DNA of 64,000 nucleotides from NCBI RefSeq assembly GCF_026672255.1, contig NZ_JAPOHA010000007.1, positions 3,291-67,290 of the forward strand. Direction: 5' to 3'. Of the stretch, positions 16,251 through 23,186 are shown one piece after another. The notes beneath the pieces were generated by a model. It was not told where the DNA came from and did not search any database. It saw only the letters and a program-made list of their open reading frames with translations. The stretch comes from Caproiciproducens galactitolivorans (GTDB lineage Bacteria > Bacillota > Clostridia > Oscillospirales > Acutalibacteraceae). Positions within the stretch are counted from its first letter, which is position 1; each line of letters starts with the position of its first letter. A program made the translations under genes and the position numbers.

Positions 16251-16466
16251 TCAACGTGGTAAAGAGTTTACTAGTTGAAAATTATCAACCATTTCTTGAA
16301 GTTCTGGAATAAGAGTGGTAAGTTTTTTATAATTGGCATATGAACGTTCATCAACACCGAGTTTGTTTGCTAAATCACTTTGTGTAGCAGATTGAACATT
16401 GTGCAATCTGTCTCCACCATTTTTAATCCCATAAATTCTTTCAAGTTCGCAAATGATACGTCCCAT
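16251..16466 (-). pseudogene. Truncated ParB-like HTH protein
   Basis: 71 aa from ATG 16466. The sequence MGRIICELERIYGIKNGG, then QSDLANKLGVDERSYANYKK and LIPELQEMVD, corresponds to the HTH region of ParB-like phage replication or partition proteins. The frame stays open only about 20 codons upstream (reading RQRGDISSSLK) before a stop, so the N-terminal ParB nuclease-like domain is missing. No good RBS precedes the ATG. It is likely a remnant, or a trimmed DNA-binding protein still in use. Confidence 0.5.
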
Positions 16467-17204
16467 CTTTAAACTACTACTTGAAATATCTCCACGTTGT
16501 CTTAAAACATAATGTAGTTATATAGTTTTTGAAGTAAATAGACGATTTCATGTTCCGGCAGTATAATTTCATACCCTTACTATAAAAACGATTCTAGGGT
16601 TGTATTTCTTTATTTAGTATTATAGATTTTGACATATGAGTGGTTAGGGGTATAATTTCATAGGGAAAGAGTTTAAGGTAGATTTTATTATTTATTTACA
16701 TAAATTTGACATAAGAATACCCCTACCTTAATTGATAGGGGTGAAATTTTGTTGGCAGAAAAAAAATAGGTTAGCTATGGCGGCATTTTCGGAAAAGGGG
16801 GTTCTCCACTACATTTTTTCATGCTATTCTATACATAATTTATGTATATTAAATGTATAATCCTCATTCTGATATTGTAATAAAACTTTTATTTGGTTCT
16901 AACTTCCACTGGTTAAAATGCCTAATTTCCTATGGAATTGGCTTGTTTTATCGGTCTATCTCCTGTTCTAATCACTATATATGGTATATGTCATTATTAT
17001 TAGTCAATATTGACAAGTATAATGCTATTCATAACACTAATTATTAGTTATTATCCACATAACTAATTAGTCAAAACTCTTATTTTGTATAATTACCTAT
17101 TGCTAACCACTGATTATAAGCCTATATCAGCACAAAGTAGAGAAGATATAGCATATTGTATAAAATATGTATATTGTTGTATAATTGAATACTCAAAATC
17201 ATTG

Positions 17205-17240
17205 TAGGTGTACCCTGTTTCAGGGTATGCCTATTTTTTA
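17205..17240 (+). terminator. Rightward terminator within the AT-rich region
   Basis: TAGGTGTACCCTG (17205-17217) pairs with CAGGGTATGCCTA (17221-17233) and is followed by TTTTTTAT. It faces right, although all recognised genes of the element run left, so it implies a plus-strand transcript starting somewhere in 16.5-17.2 kb. Confidence 0.7.
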
Positions 17241-17279
17241 TGTCGGCGATATATTGTCACTGACTTGCTGTTATGTTGA

Positions 17280-17396
17280 TAATCGCGAACATACCTTATT
17301 TTACAAGTCAAATATCACAATATATTCATAACATAGTTTACATATAATTTATATATGTATTAAAGCATACTATATTGGTATAACTTATCGCGATTA
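17280..17396. repeat. Inverted repeat TAATCGCGA flanking an AT-rich segment
   Basis: TAATCGCGA at 17280-17288 and its exact complement TCGCGATTA at 17388-17396 enclose about 100 bp of nearly pure A/T. It is a candidate initiator or recombination-protein binding pair; no function is proven. Confidence 0.55.
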
Positions 17397-17593
17397 ATCT
17401 ATACTAAAATGGTATGCATTGTTGAAAAAAATAATAATACTCACCATACAAGAATACTTTTATTACCTGCACAATGAGTATTATTCATTTCATTTTTATA
17501 TCTGCCTTGTATGCCCTTGTAAGGCACAATAGGGTATATTGTTGATAGTTTATCCAATATCGTCAATATCCGCTCACAAACGATTCTAGCGCA

Positions 17594-18544
17594 TTACAAG
17601 CATCTTTTGCTTTTGGTTAATCTACTTGATGTTGGCTTAATTCGTTCAATAATAGAATGTTCATCAATGTCACTGGCTAAATCTTCACCGAATAAGTGTA
17701 CATAATGCCTTGTCATTTCTAAGTCCTTATGCCCTAACAATGATTGTAACTTAAATGCTGAACCGCCTGTAATAATATAGTTCCTAGCAAACGTATGCCG
17801 GAAAGCATGAATAGAAGTAATGGATACACCACGTTTTCTATTGTATCTTGCTATGGATTGCTTAACCGAGTTCTCATTTATCTTCTCACCTGTAAAGGCG
17901 GGAAAGAGATATGAATCATCTGATAATCCCCACAATTCAATATAGGGTGGTAAAATGTTCATTAGAGTTTTTGTAAGCGGAGTAATAAGTTGTTCTCTAT
18001 TTTTTGTTACACGCACAATAATCCTACGCTCTGTAAAACTAACATCTGATACCTTAATATTAACTACGCTACGCAAACGGTTTCCAGTTTCAATGAAGTA
18101 ATTTATCATTACCCAATCTCTATATTCTACAAAACTGCATTTTTTCAAGTTCGGTTTTGCTATGAGTTTTTGAATATCATCATCAGTATAGGTTTCAATA
18201 ATTTCTTCTTCCTGCTTGATAAGATTAATCTTAAATGGCTGTAAATACTCTTTTTCCATGCAAAAATAAAGAAATGCTCTAACTGCTTTCAAATGGGTAT
18301 TGATAGTAACACTTTTTATGTGCTTGCTTCTTAAGTACAAAGTAAATTCTTGAACTACATTTTTAGTAACCTGATTAATAAAAGTAATATCAACACTTTT
18401 TAGGAATTCAAAGAATCTTACCATATTGTATTTATAAGACCTGATACTGGCTTCGGATAGATTCTTGAGTTGATTGAATCGTTGAAATTCCTCAAAACAT
18501 GAATTGACATCTTTTTGAAGTTCCGCTCTTGTAAGTTTATTCAT
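17594..18544 (-). CDS. int: Tyrosine recombinase / integrase of the tRNA-Pro element
   Basis: 316 aa from ATG 18544, chosen because AAAGGAGTG precedes it; the frame is open further upstream through the tRNA remnant but without an RBS. The N-terminal SAM-like core-binding domain lies at about 10-105. The catalytic domain shows R156 in ETGNR, H246 and R249 in HAFRHTF, H272 in LLGHKD, and nucleophile Y281 in RHYVHL. It has no large N-terminal arm-binding domain, so it is a short XerC-like integrase. It sits next to attR, as expected, and the arm-type repeats overlap its promoter region, suggesting autoregulation. Confidence 0.92.
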   Translation of the reverse strand: MNKLTRAELQKDVNSCFEEFQRFNQLKNLSEASIRSYKYNMVRFFEFLKSVDITFINQVTKNVVQEFTLYLRSKHIKSVTINTHLKAVRAFLYFCMEKEYLQPFKINLIKQEEEIIETYTDDDIQKLIAKPNLKKCSFVEYRDWVMINYFIETGNRLRSVVNIKVSDVSFTERRIIVRVTKNREQLITPLTKTLMNILPPYIELWGLSDDSYLFPAFTGEKINENSVKQSIARYNRKRGVSITSIHAFRHTFARNYIITGGSAFKLQSLLGHKDLEMTRHYVHLFGEDLASDIDEHSIIERIKPTSSRLTKSKRCL

Positions 18545-18560
18545 GATATACACTCCTTTG

Positions 18561-18601
18561 GTCAAGTGTACAAAATGAATCCTTAAAATTGTATGCTTAA
18601 C
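18561..18601. repeat. Right arm-type inverted repeat (candidate integrase or Xis site)
   Basis: GTCAAGTGTACAAAAT (18561-18576) and AAATTGTATGCTTAAC (18586-18601) mirror the left-end pair at 4203-4244. It lies just upstream of the integrase start and about 90 bp from attR. Confidence 0.65.
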
Positions 18602-18613
18602 TAAATACCTTTT

Positions 18614-18667
18614 TACAAAAAAATAAATCCTCAAAAATGGCAATCTAAAGCCATTTATCAAGGATTT
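18614..18667 (-). terminator. Strong terminator between attR and the integrase
   Basis: Minus strand: AAATCCT...AAATGGC pairs with GCCATTT...AGGATTT (18661-18667 with 18625-18631; 18650-18656 with 18635-18641), followed by ATTTTTTTG. It should stop transcription from the displaced tRNA promoter before it enters the integrase gene. Confidence 0.8.
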
Positions 18668-18691
18668 GAATGTTGATTTTTCTTTGTTCGT

Positions 18692-18730
18692 CCCCCAGTC
18701 AAGCGCGCTACCAACTGCGCCACACCCGGA
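18692..18730 (-). other. attR: duplicated 5' half of tRNA-Pro
   Basis: 39 bases identical to 4037-4075, covering the tRNA 5' end to the anticodon loop; the 3' half is missing, so this is not a functional tRNA. Beyond the loop the sequence turns into element DNA. Confidence 0.85.
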
Positions 18731-18746
18731 TTTGACAACAAAAAAT

Positions 18747-18775
18747 ATTTTATCACAACTTAGGGGAAAATGCAA
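18747..18775 (-). promoter_or_regulatory. Displaced original promoter of tRNA-Pro
   Basis: Minus strand: -35 TTGCAT (18770-18775), 17-bp spacer, -10 TAAAAT (18747-18752). It matches the layout of 4093-4121. It now reads through the tRNA half into the element. The remaining interval to 18959 shows no gene. Confidence 0.7.
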
Positions 18776-18959
18776 GTATTAATCATACAGAAGTCCATTT
18801 TTTGGCGGCGCAATATTGGGTGGTTCTTCTATTAGCATTTCACTGTTCTTTTTGCTTACTATTATGAAGGCTTACGTGTCCTATAGACCTCGTAAATCCT
18901 CTCTGCTTCACAAATTTCAGGTCATTTCGATTGAATACTTTACCCGCTTTCCGGCATTG

Positions 18960-19418
18960 TTATGAACCGTAGGGTGTGGGGTTTTCTATTTTCTCAAATT
19001 TGCATTCGCCGGGATGCAGCACTTTTACAACTTTCCCTTCGCATGTAAGATCATGAACTTTTTCAATATTAACATCATCGCAATTGCTGTCTAACGATCT
19101 TAATCCGATATCGCCGTTTTTGAAATACATTCTTTTTACCATACGTATTCCGTCAACCAGAAATACGCCGATTTCATCGTGGTTGACGGAGTCTTGCTTT
19201 TTTACCAGTATGATATCACCCTCGGATAACAGTGGTTTATCATTATCGCTTTCCGCAGTAGCGGCAAAGTCGGAATACGCGCAGTCATAGTCGTTTTTAA
19301 TTAAGAGAAATTCATATGTTTCGGTATTTAGCAGCATGTTATTAATCCTTTTCACTCTCTTATGCCCAAGAATTTTTTTCGTTTCTATTACAATATTTTT
19401 TCGCTCACACTTTAGCAT
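18960..19418 (-). CDS. S24/LexA-like peptidase domain protein without HTH
   Basis: 152 aa. The C-terminal two thirds resemble the self-cleaving domain of phage repressors: a possible nucleophile S57 followed by KPLLSEGDIILVKKQ, then DEIGVFLVDGIRMVKRMYF with the conserved Lys95, and a following strand region. The usual Ser-Met-x-Pro is replaced by Ser-Asp-Asn-Asp-Lys-Pro. No HTH is present in the short N-terminus and the RBS is poor. It may be the stub of a prophage repressor left beside the integration site. Confidence 0.5.
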   Translation of the reverse strand: MLKCERKNIVIETKKILGHKRVKRINNMLLNTETYEFLLIKNDYDCAYSDFAATAESDNDKPLLSEGDIILVKKQDSVNHDEIGVFLVDGIRMVKRMYFKNGDIGLRSLDSNCDDVNIEKVHDLTCEGKVVKVLHPGECKFEKIENPTPYGS

Positions 19419-19496
19419 GGAGCAGCTTGCTCGTGAACTTAACTAATTAAGCATAATACATAATCAAAATAAACGCAAATATTTTCATTACAGGTG

Positions 19497-19690
19497 GAAG
19501 AAAAAAACGAAAACAGCGGCTCCCGCCGTAAAGCGAGAGCCGCAATGTGTCGATTTTGAAAATGAAGAAGCCGCCCGGTTGGGCGGCTTCTTCGTAGGAA
19601 AAGTATATCTCAAAAGCCTTGTAAGCAAGAGCCTGCCCGCAGCGCCTATGTGCTGACACTACGGACTAGGTGCAAATGGAATGGATTTAT
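19497..19690 (-). ncRNA. Candidate structured RNA with terminator
   Basis: On the minus strand a TATAAT-like box at about 19694 is followed by about 190 bases rich in hairpins: CCTA...TAGG around a GC-rich segment, a perfect 13-bp hairpin GAAGAAGCCGCCC/GGGCGGCTTCTTC (19564-19593), and a GCGGCTC/GAGCCGC terminator hairpin (19516-19543) followed by TGTTTTCGTTTTTTT. The open frame 19447-19659 has no RBS. I do not recognise an RNA family; the end of an IS200/IS605-like element is another possibility. The remainder of 19419-19846 shows nothing else. Confidence 0.4.
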
Positions 19691-19846
19691 TATAAATAGC
19701 GAACGACTTAATATGTTGGGAAAATAGAAATTTCGGTGAATGGTAATAATTGGCAATAAATTTAAATTATAAAGCGGTTTAAGGGGCAGCATATCGCATT
19801 TACGCAAAGGTGGCCGTACCCGAAAAATGGTATTATTCCGCTTTCT

Positions 19847-20524
19847 TCACCCTCGAAGAAGCTTAAAAAGGTTCTTGTAATACGCTTGGGGATAGTGACT
19901 CTTAAACGAAAAAAGGCCCGGAATTTTTGGGGTGCCAATATGTATTTCAATGCCGACATGACGATATCCCATAAAAACAAATGGAATCTTGGTTACGATA
20001 TCATTTCCGTTTTCGATACGAAGGGTTTTGAACACTCTTTTGTCATAGGATTTCTGAAAAGCGCGGTTTCCCACACGCGGCGCACCGAACAGGATCACCT
20101 CATAGTCTATTTCAGGGTAGTTATATTCCAAATCCACAGCGCACAAAATAGCCAGCGCCGCACCCTGCGAATGTCCGGATATCTTTACCTGATAAATGTC
20201 ATTGGAAATCACGCTGTGTATGTTGTTTCTTACGGCCGGGGATTTATATGCCTCAAGAAATCCGGTATGTACTCTTATTTTTGATTCGTTATTTCCGTAA
20301 GGAATCACTTTTCTTCGGAAAGTCAGGTTCGTTTTCCAGTCCTGACAAGAGTTTGATCCCCTGAATGTGATCGTTAGGCATCCGTTTTTCTTGCGTAAAT
20401 AGCATTGCACGTCGGTTTTTGGATCGTCGATCACGAAAAAAGAGCCGCCGGGAAAGATTGGTTGAATTTCGCGGTATGCGGCGGCCGAAAGCTCCATCGC
20501 GTTTATTACATCTGATGCCTGCAT
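19847..20524 (-). CDS. Class 3 lipase-like alpha/beta hydrolase
   Basis: 225 aa from ATG 20524, placed by GAGGTGATTTCT upstream; a GTG three codons earlier overlaps that RBS. ITFRGSNSCQDWKTNL, VHTGFL, the nucleophile elbow ISGHSQGAALA (Ser119) and LFGAPRVGNRAF are the standard blocks of Lipase_3 proteins; Asp175 (NGNDIVTK) and His189 (YRHVG) complete the triad. No signal peptide, so it should act in the cytoplasm, on an unknown lipid or ester. It stands as a single gene. Confidence 0.85.
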   Translation of the reverse strand: MQASDVINAMELSAAAYREIQPIFPGGSFFVIDDPKTDVQCYLRKKNGCLTITFRGSNSCQDWKTNLTFRRKVIPYGNNESKIRVHTGFLEAYKSPAVRNNIHSVISNDIYQVKISGHSQGAALAILCAVDLEYNYPEIDYEVILFGAPRVGNRAFQKSYDKRVFKTLRIENGNDIVTKIPFVFMGYRHVGIEIHIGTPKIPGLFSFKSHYPQAYYKNLFKLLRG

Positions 20525-20699
20525 AGAAATCACCTCGTAACATTATATTGACGGCCGCAAAGATTTAAAACAGAGACAAAATGTAAAATTGTCTGCGTTA
20601 AAATGGTGGTACCTGTAAGAAGTTTTGGTGTTCCGTCCGGAACTTTCGGGTAAAAAATCTGGCCGCATCCGATAAACCGGTGCGACCTTTAAATTTCTC

Positions 20700-20727
20700 T
20701 TGAAAAAATTTCAATAGAGGCTATAAT
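20700..20727 (+). promoter_or_regulatory. Promoter of the type I toxin mRNA
   Basis: TTGAAA (20700-20705), 16-bp spacer, TATAAT (20722-20727). The predicted start near 20734 places CAAAGGGCGT at the very 5' end of the RNA. The 20525-20699 stretch upstream has weak hairpins only. Confidence 0.7.
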
Positions 20728-20820
20728 GAAATAAACAAAGGGCGTGTGGGTTTTAGGTTCCTTCCGAAAGGTGATGCTCTGCCAGCGCACGGGGCAATCC
20801 CCGAGTAGGAGGTGATTTGT

Positions 20821-20901
20821 ACGGAAATACTCTGTGCAGCCATTTTTTTGGTTGTTGCCACCGGGTACATACTCGTTGTAGCGCAGCAAGCAAAGAAATA
20901 A
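20821..20901 (+). CDS. Candidate type I toxin: 26-aa hydrophobic peptide with ACG start
   Basis: Frame TEILCAAIFLVVATGYILVV followed by AQQAKK: one membrane helix and a basic tail, as in small type I toxins of Firmicutes. AGGAGGTG ends 6 bases before ACG at 20821, the position where ATG would be ideal. A GTG at 20812 in frame overlaps the RBS. So either ACG or GTG is used, or the toxin is silenced. A terminator hairpin begins at the stop codon. An antisense promoter faces it from the right. This locus architecture, rather than homology, supports the call. Confidence 0.6.
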   Translation, partial: TEILCAAIFLVVATGYILVVAQQAKK

Positions 20902-20981
20902 CCGCCCCCGAGCTAAGGAAAGGCGGTTATCCGTAATCCGAGGGCTTCCTGAGTAAAATCAGGACGCCCTTTGTTTTTTCT
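20888..20981 (-). ncRNA. Candidate antitoxin RNA, antisense to the toxin mRNA 3' end
   Basis: A good minus-strand promoter at 20988-21017 predicts a start near 20981. The hairpin TAACCGCC/GGCGGTTA (20922-20929 with 20899-20906) followed by TTTCTTTG would end it near 20888. The RNA of about 90 nt would cover the toxin 3' UTR and stop codon. Confidence 0.6.
20941..20979 (+). terminator. Terminator of the toxin mRNA
   Basis: AGGGC TT CCTGA pairs with TCAGG AC GCCCT, followed by TTGTTTTTTC. Its 3' arm ACGCCCTTTG (20964-20973) can instead pair perfectly with CAAAGGGCGT (20736-20745) at the 5' end of the mRNA. Confidence 0.8.
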
Positions 20982-20987
20982 AATTAT

Positions 20988-21017
20988 AGTATAATCCTGC
21001 TTTATTCCAAATGTCAA
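20988..21017 (-). promoter_or_regulatory. Promoter of the antitoxin RNA
   Basis: Minus strand: consensus -35 TTGACA (21012-21017), 18-bp spacer, -10 TATACT (20988-20993). It faces the toxin gene and has no coding sequence downstream. Nothing else is seen between 21018 and 21156. Confidence 0.75.
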
Positions 21018-21156
21018 CATAAATTTCTATGCGCGTTTGTCCAAATATATAAGCGGTCTGTCCGATGTGCAACATAATGGGGAAACAAATGGATCAACTT
21101 CGCATGAATCGGGCATTGCTTCTCCTTCCTTAATCAGTATTCGAATAACAGATTTA

Positions 21157-21693
21157 TTATTCCTCCATTTGCTTGCCGAGGAACGTTGCGGCAACCTGTA
21201 CCATGGTGATTTCCGTCTGGTCGGGTGCCGTTCCGTTTTCATTTTGCAGCAGAATAACCGCGCCGACTACATCTCCGGAAGCAACGATCGGATAGACGAT
21301 TGCGGCAGACCGGTCGATTCCCTCCACCGGTATAAACTGTGATCTTCCGGTGCTGACAAAGCTTTTATGAAACTGCATAAGTTCATCTAATTTCGGGGTA
21401 ATCCTGCGCTCAAGATATTCTTTACGCGATATGCCGGCCGCCGATATAATACGGTCGCGGTCACAGACAAGCATGGGTAAATTAACATATTTGGAAAGCA
21501 CCTCCCCGTATTGCTGCGCGAAAGTGGAGAGCTCGCCCACCGGCGAATATTTTTTGAAAATGACACCGCCCTGTGAATCCGTATATATTTCAAGAGGATC
21601 TCCATTATGGATGTGCAGTGTGTATCGAATTTCCTTAGGGATGACAACGCGGCCCAAATTATCGATTCTCCGTACCATTCCAGCTGATTTCAT
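21157..21693 (-). CDS. spoVT: Stage V sporulation protein T
   Basis: 178 aa from ATG 21693, the same length as the Bacillus protein; the start is set by GAAAGGATG upstream and by the conserved MKSAGMVRRIDNLGRVVIPK. The N-terminal AbrB-type swapped-hairpin DNA-binding domain (1-50) is followed by a GAF-like domain (about 60-178). SpoVT adjusts forespore gene expression late in sporulation, usually under sigma G, so the host is a spore former. It is a single gene; an inverted repeat lies upstream. Confidence 0.95.
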   Translation of the reverse strand: MKSAGMVRRIDNLGRVVIPKEIRYTLHIHNGDPLEIYTDSQGGVIFKKYSPVGELSTFAQQYGEVLSKYVNLPMLVCDRDRIISAAGISRKEYLERRITPKLDELMQFHKSFVSTGRSQFIPVEGIDRSAAIVYPIVASGDVVGAVILLQNENGTAPDQTEITMVQVAATFLGKQMEE

Positions 21694-22160
21694 TCGTAAA
21701 CATCCTTTCATTTAAAGTGATTTTGTTAAATGGTAATCCTCATATATTACCATTGCATGAAATTAACATTAAAATCTAATGATAATTTCCAAATAGTACT
21801 CTGATTAACTAATAAATGGTTTTAAATCCTTGATTATAATAATACTATATACAAATTATGCCAATATTAGACTTGCTTTTTAAAATATTTCTAATTTATA
21901 AGAAACTTTCTTGAAAGCCTTAATACCCATAAAATAGAGGAATAATTATTCAAAATTGAAAAAATCCCTGCTAGCCATTTTTCAGGTTATAGCAAGGATT
22001 TTTTCTTACTTAGCCAAGTGTTTTAGCCGAATCATTCATCTTATTAAGAATCCGATTGATTTTCGTAATGGTTTTGTAGTATCCTTGTCCTATGTTAGCA
22101 AAAGAAAACAAGAAAATATCAATTCGGCGTGTTATCATTTTATTGTTGGGAGGGAACAGA
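21694..22160. other. Intergenic region between spoVT and the AraC-type gene
   Basis: Divergent, AT-rich. ATGGTAAT (21730-21737) and ATTACCAT (21746-21753) form a perfect inverted repeat just upstream of spoVT, a possible autoregulatory site. A hairpin at 21959-22004 (AAATCCcTGCTA...TAGCAaGGATTT) has T-runs on both strands and could terminate either way. No gene with an RBS is seen. Confidence 0.55.
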
Positions 22161-23024
22161 TTGGATTGGATACAGGGAATGCAGAATGCTATCAATTATA
22201 TGGAGCTTCATCTTTTGGAGCCGTTCAATTTCGATGAAATTGCAAAAGCGGCGGGTTCTTCCACTTTTCATTTTATGCGGATGTTTAATATGCTTACAGG
22301 CTTTACGGTCGGTGAGTATATCCGCAACCGGAGGCTGACACTGGCCGGCCAGGAATTGTCTCTCTCCGATGCAAAAGTGGTGGATATCGCATTCAAATAC
22401 GGCTACGAGACCCATGAATCTTTTACAAAGGCGTTTCGTCAATTCCACGGTATTTCACCGTCGGCTGCGCGCAAGCCGGAGGCAAATCTGAAATCCATCG
22501 GCAAACTCTCAATTCAAGTGACTTTGAAAGGGGATAAAACGTTGAATTATAAACTGATTGAAAAAGAAGCTTTTACGGTAGTAGGCAAAAAGACGCCGGT
22601 TACCTGCGTAAACGGGGAAAATTTCAAAATTGTCGCTGATTTTTGCAGGCAATGCGATGAAGACGGAATATGCGATTTATTGGAAGGATTATGTACGGAC
22701 GAAATGGGTGTGATGGGTATCTGCGGCACCATGAAAAATGATGCGTTTGACTACTACATGGCGGTAACGTATCAAGGCGGGAAAATTCCGGAGGGAATGG
22801 AAACACTGGAAATACCGAAATCAACCTGGGCGGTGTTTGAATCGGTTGGTCCGATTCCGGAAGCGATTCAGGATGTTTGGAAACGGATTTTCTCGGAATG
22901 GTTCCCGTCGAATCAATATGAACACGCGGTCGGCCCGGAAATTGAAGTATATGAAAAAGGCGACATGTCCAAACCGGATTATAAAAGCTATGTATGGATT
23001 CCGGTAACGAGGAAAGTACAATAA
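22161..23024 (+). CDS. AraC-type regulator with GyrI-like effector domain
   Basis: 287 aa from a TTG at 22161, chosen for GGGAGG 7 bases upstream and the usual start LDWIQGMQNAINYMELHL. Two AraC helix-turn-helix motifs occupy residues 1-100 (FDEIAKAAGSSTFHFMRMF; VVDIAFKYGYETHESFTKAF). Residues about 125-287 form a GyrI/BmrR-like ligand-binding domain (YKLIEKEAFTVVGKKT...WIPV). The family, like Rob or SoxS-like sensors in Firmicutes, responds to small, often toxic molecules. The gene stands alone, so its targets are unknown. Confidence 0.88.
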   Translation: MDWIQGMQNAINYMELHLLEPFNFDEIAKAAGSSTFHFMRMFNMLTGFTVGEYIRNRRLTLAGQELSLSDAKVVDIAFKYGYETHESFTKAFRQFHGISPSAARKPEANLKSIGKLSIQVTLKGDKTLNYKLIEKEAFTVVGKKTPVTCVNGENFKIVADFCRQCDEDGICDLLEGLCTDEMGVMGICGTMKNDAFDYYMAVTYQGGKIPEGMETLEIPKSTWAVFESVGPIPEAIQDVWKRIFSEWFPSNQYEHAVGPEIEVYEKGDMSKPDYKSYVWIPVTRKVQ

Positions 23025-23141
23025 TTAAAATAGAAAAGCACATCTCCAATTTGGGCGTGCGCTTACGCTGTAAGGAATTAAGGACTAAGCTAAGGGATGA
23101 TTATACAAACCTTACAAAGACGGCATGACGGATACGGTAAT

Positions 23142-23181
23142 AAAAAAGGAAGTATTTCCGAACGGAAGTACTTCCTTTTTC
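23142..23181. terminator. Bidirectional terminator between the AraC-type gene and paaK
   Basis: AAAAAGGAAGTA...TACTTCCTTTTT with an inner TCCG/CGGA forms a strong hairpin with an A-run and a T-run. It serves the convergent genes. Confidence 0.85.
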
Positions 23182-23186
23182 CTATG

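Larger units (their letters stand above)
16467..17593. other. 1.1-kb AT-rich non-coding region with several inverted repeats
   Basis: No convincing gene. It holds an 8-bp perfect inverted repeat with extended arms at 17036-17071, a rightward terminator at 17205-17240, a 9-bp inverted repeat TAATCGCGA/TCGCGATTA at 17280/17388, and a 10-bp inverted repeat at 17433/17476. Such structure beside the integrase suggests a replication origin, an attP arm region or a small RNA gene. Confidence 0.6.

Noticed and set aside
16853-17047. Plus-strand 64-codon ORF in the AT-rich region
   Set aside because: No RBS, biased AT composition, no motif. I kept only the terminator downstream as a real signal.
18692-18730. 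Second tRNA-Pro gene
   Set aside because: Only the 5' half is present; anticodon 3' stem, T arm and acceptor 3' strand are missing. It is the attR copy.
17594-18775. Longer integrase starting inside the tRNA remnant
   Set aside because: The first 77 codons include the tRNA half and a terminator hairpin; the ATG at 18544 has a clear RBS and the protein starts there as in relatives.
19447-19659. 70-codon minus-strand ORF
   Set aside because: It runs through three stable hairpins and a terminator, lacks an RBS, and looks like non-coding RNA.
20590-20665. T-box-like sequence (ATGGTGGTACC) with a following hairpin
   Set aside because: The T-box core continues wrongly (CTGTAAG), there is no stem I upstream, and no suitable gene follows. 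At most a remnant.
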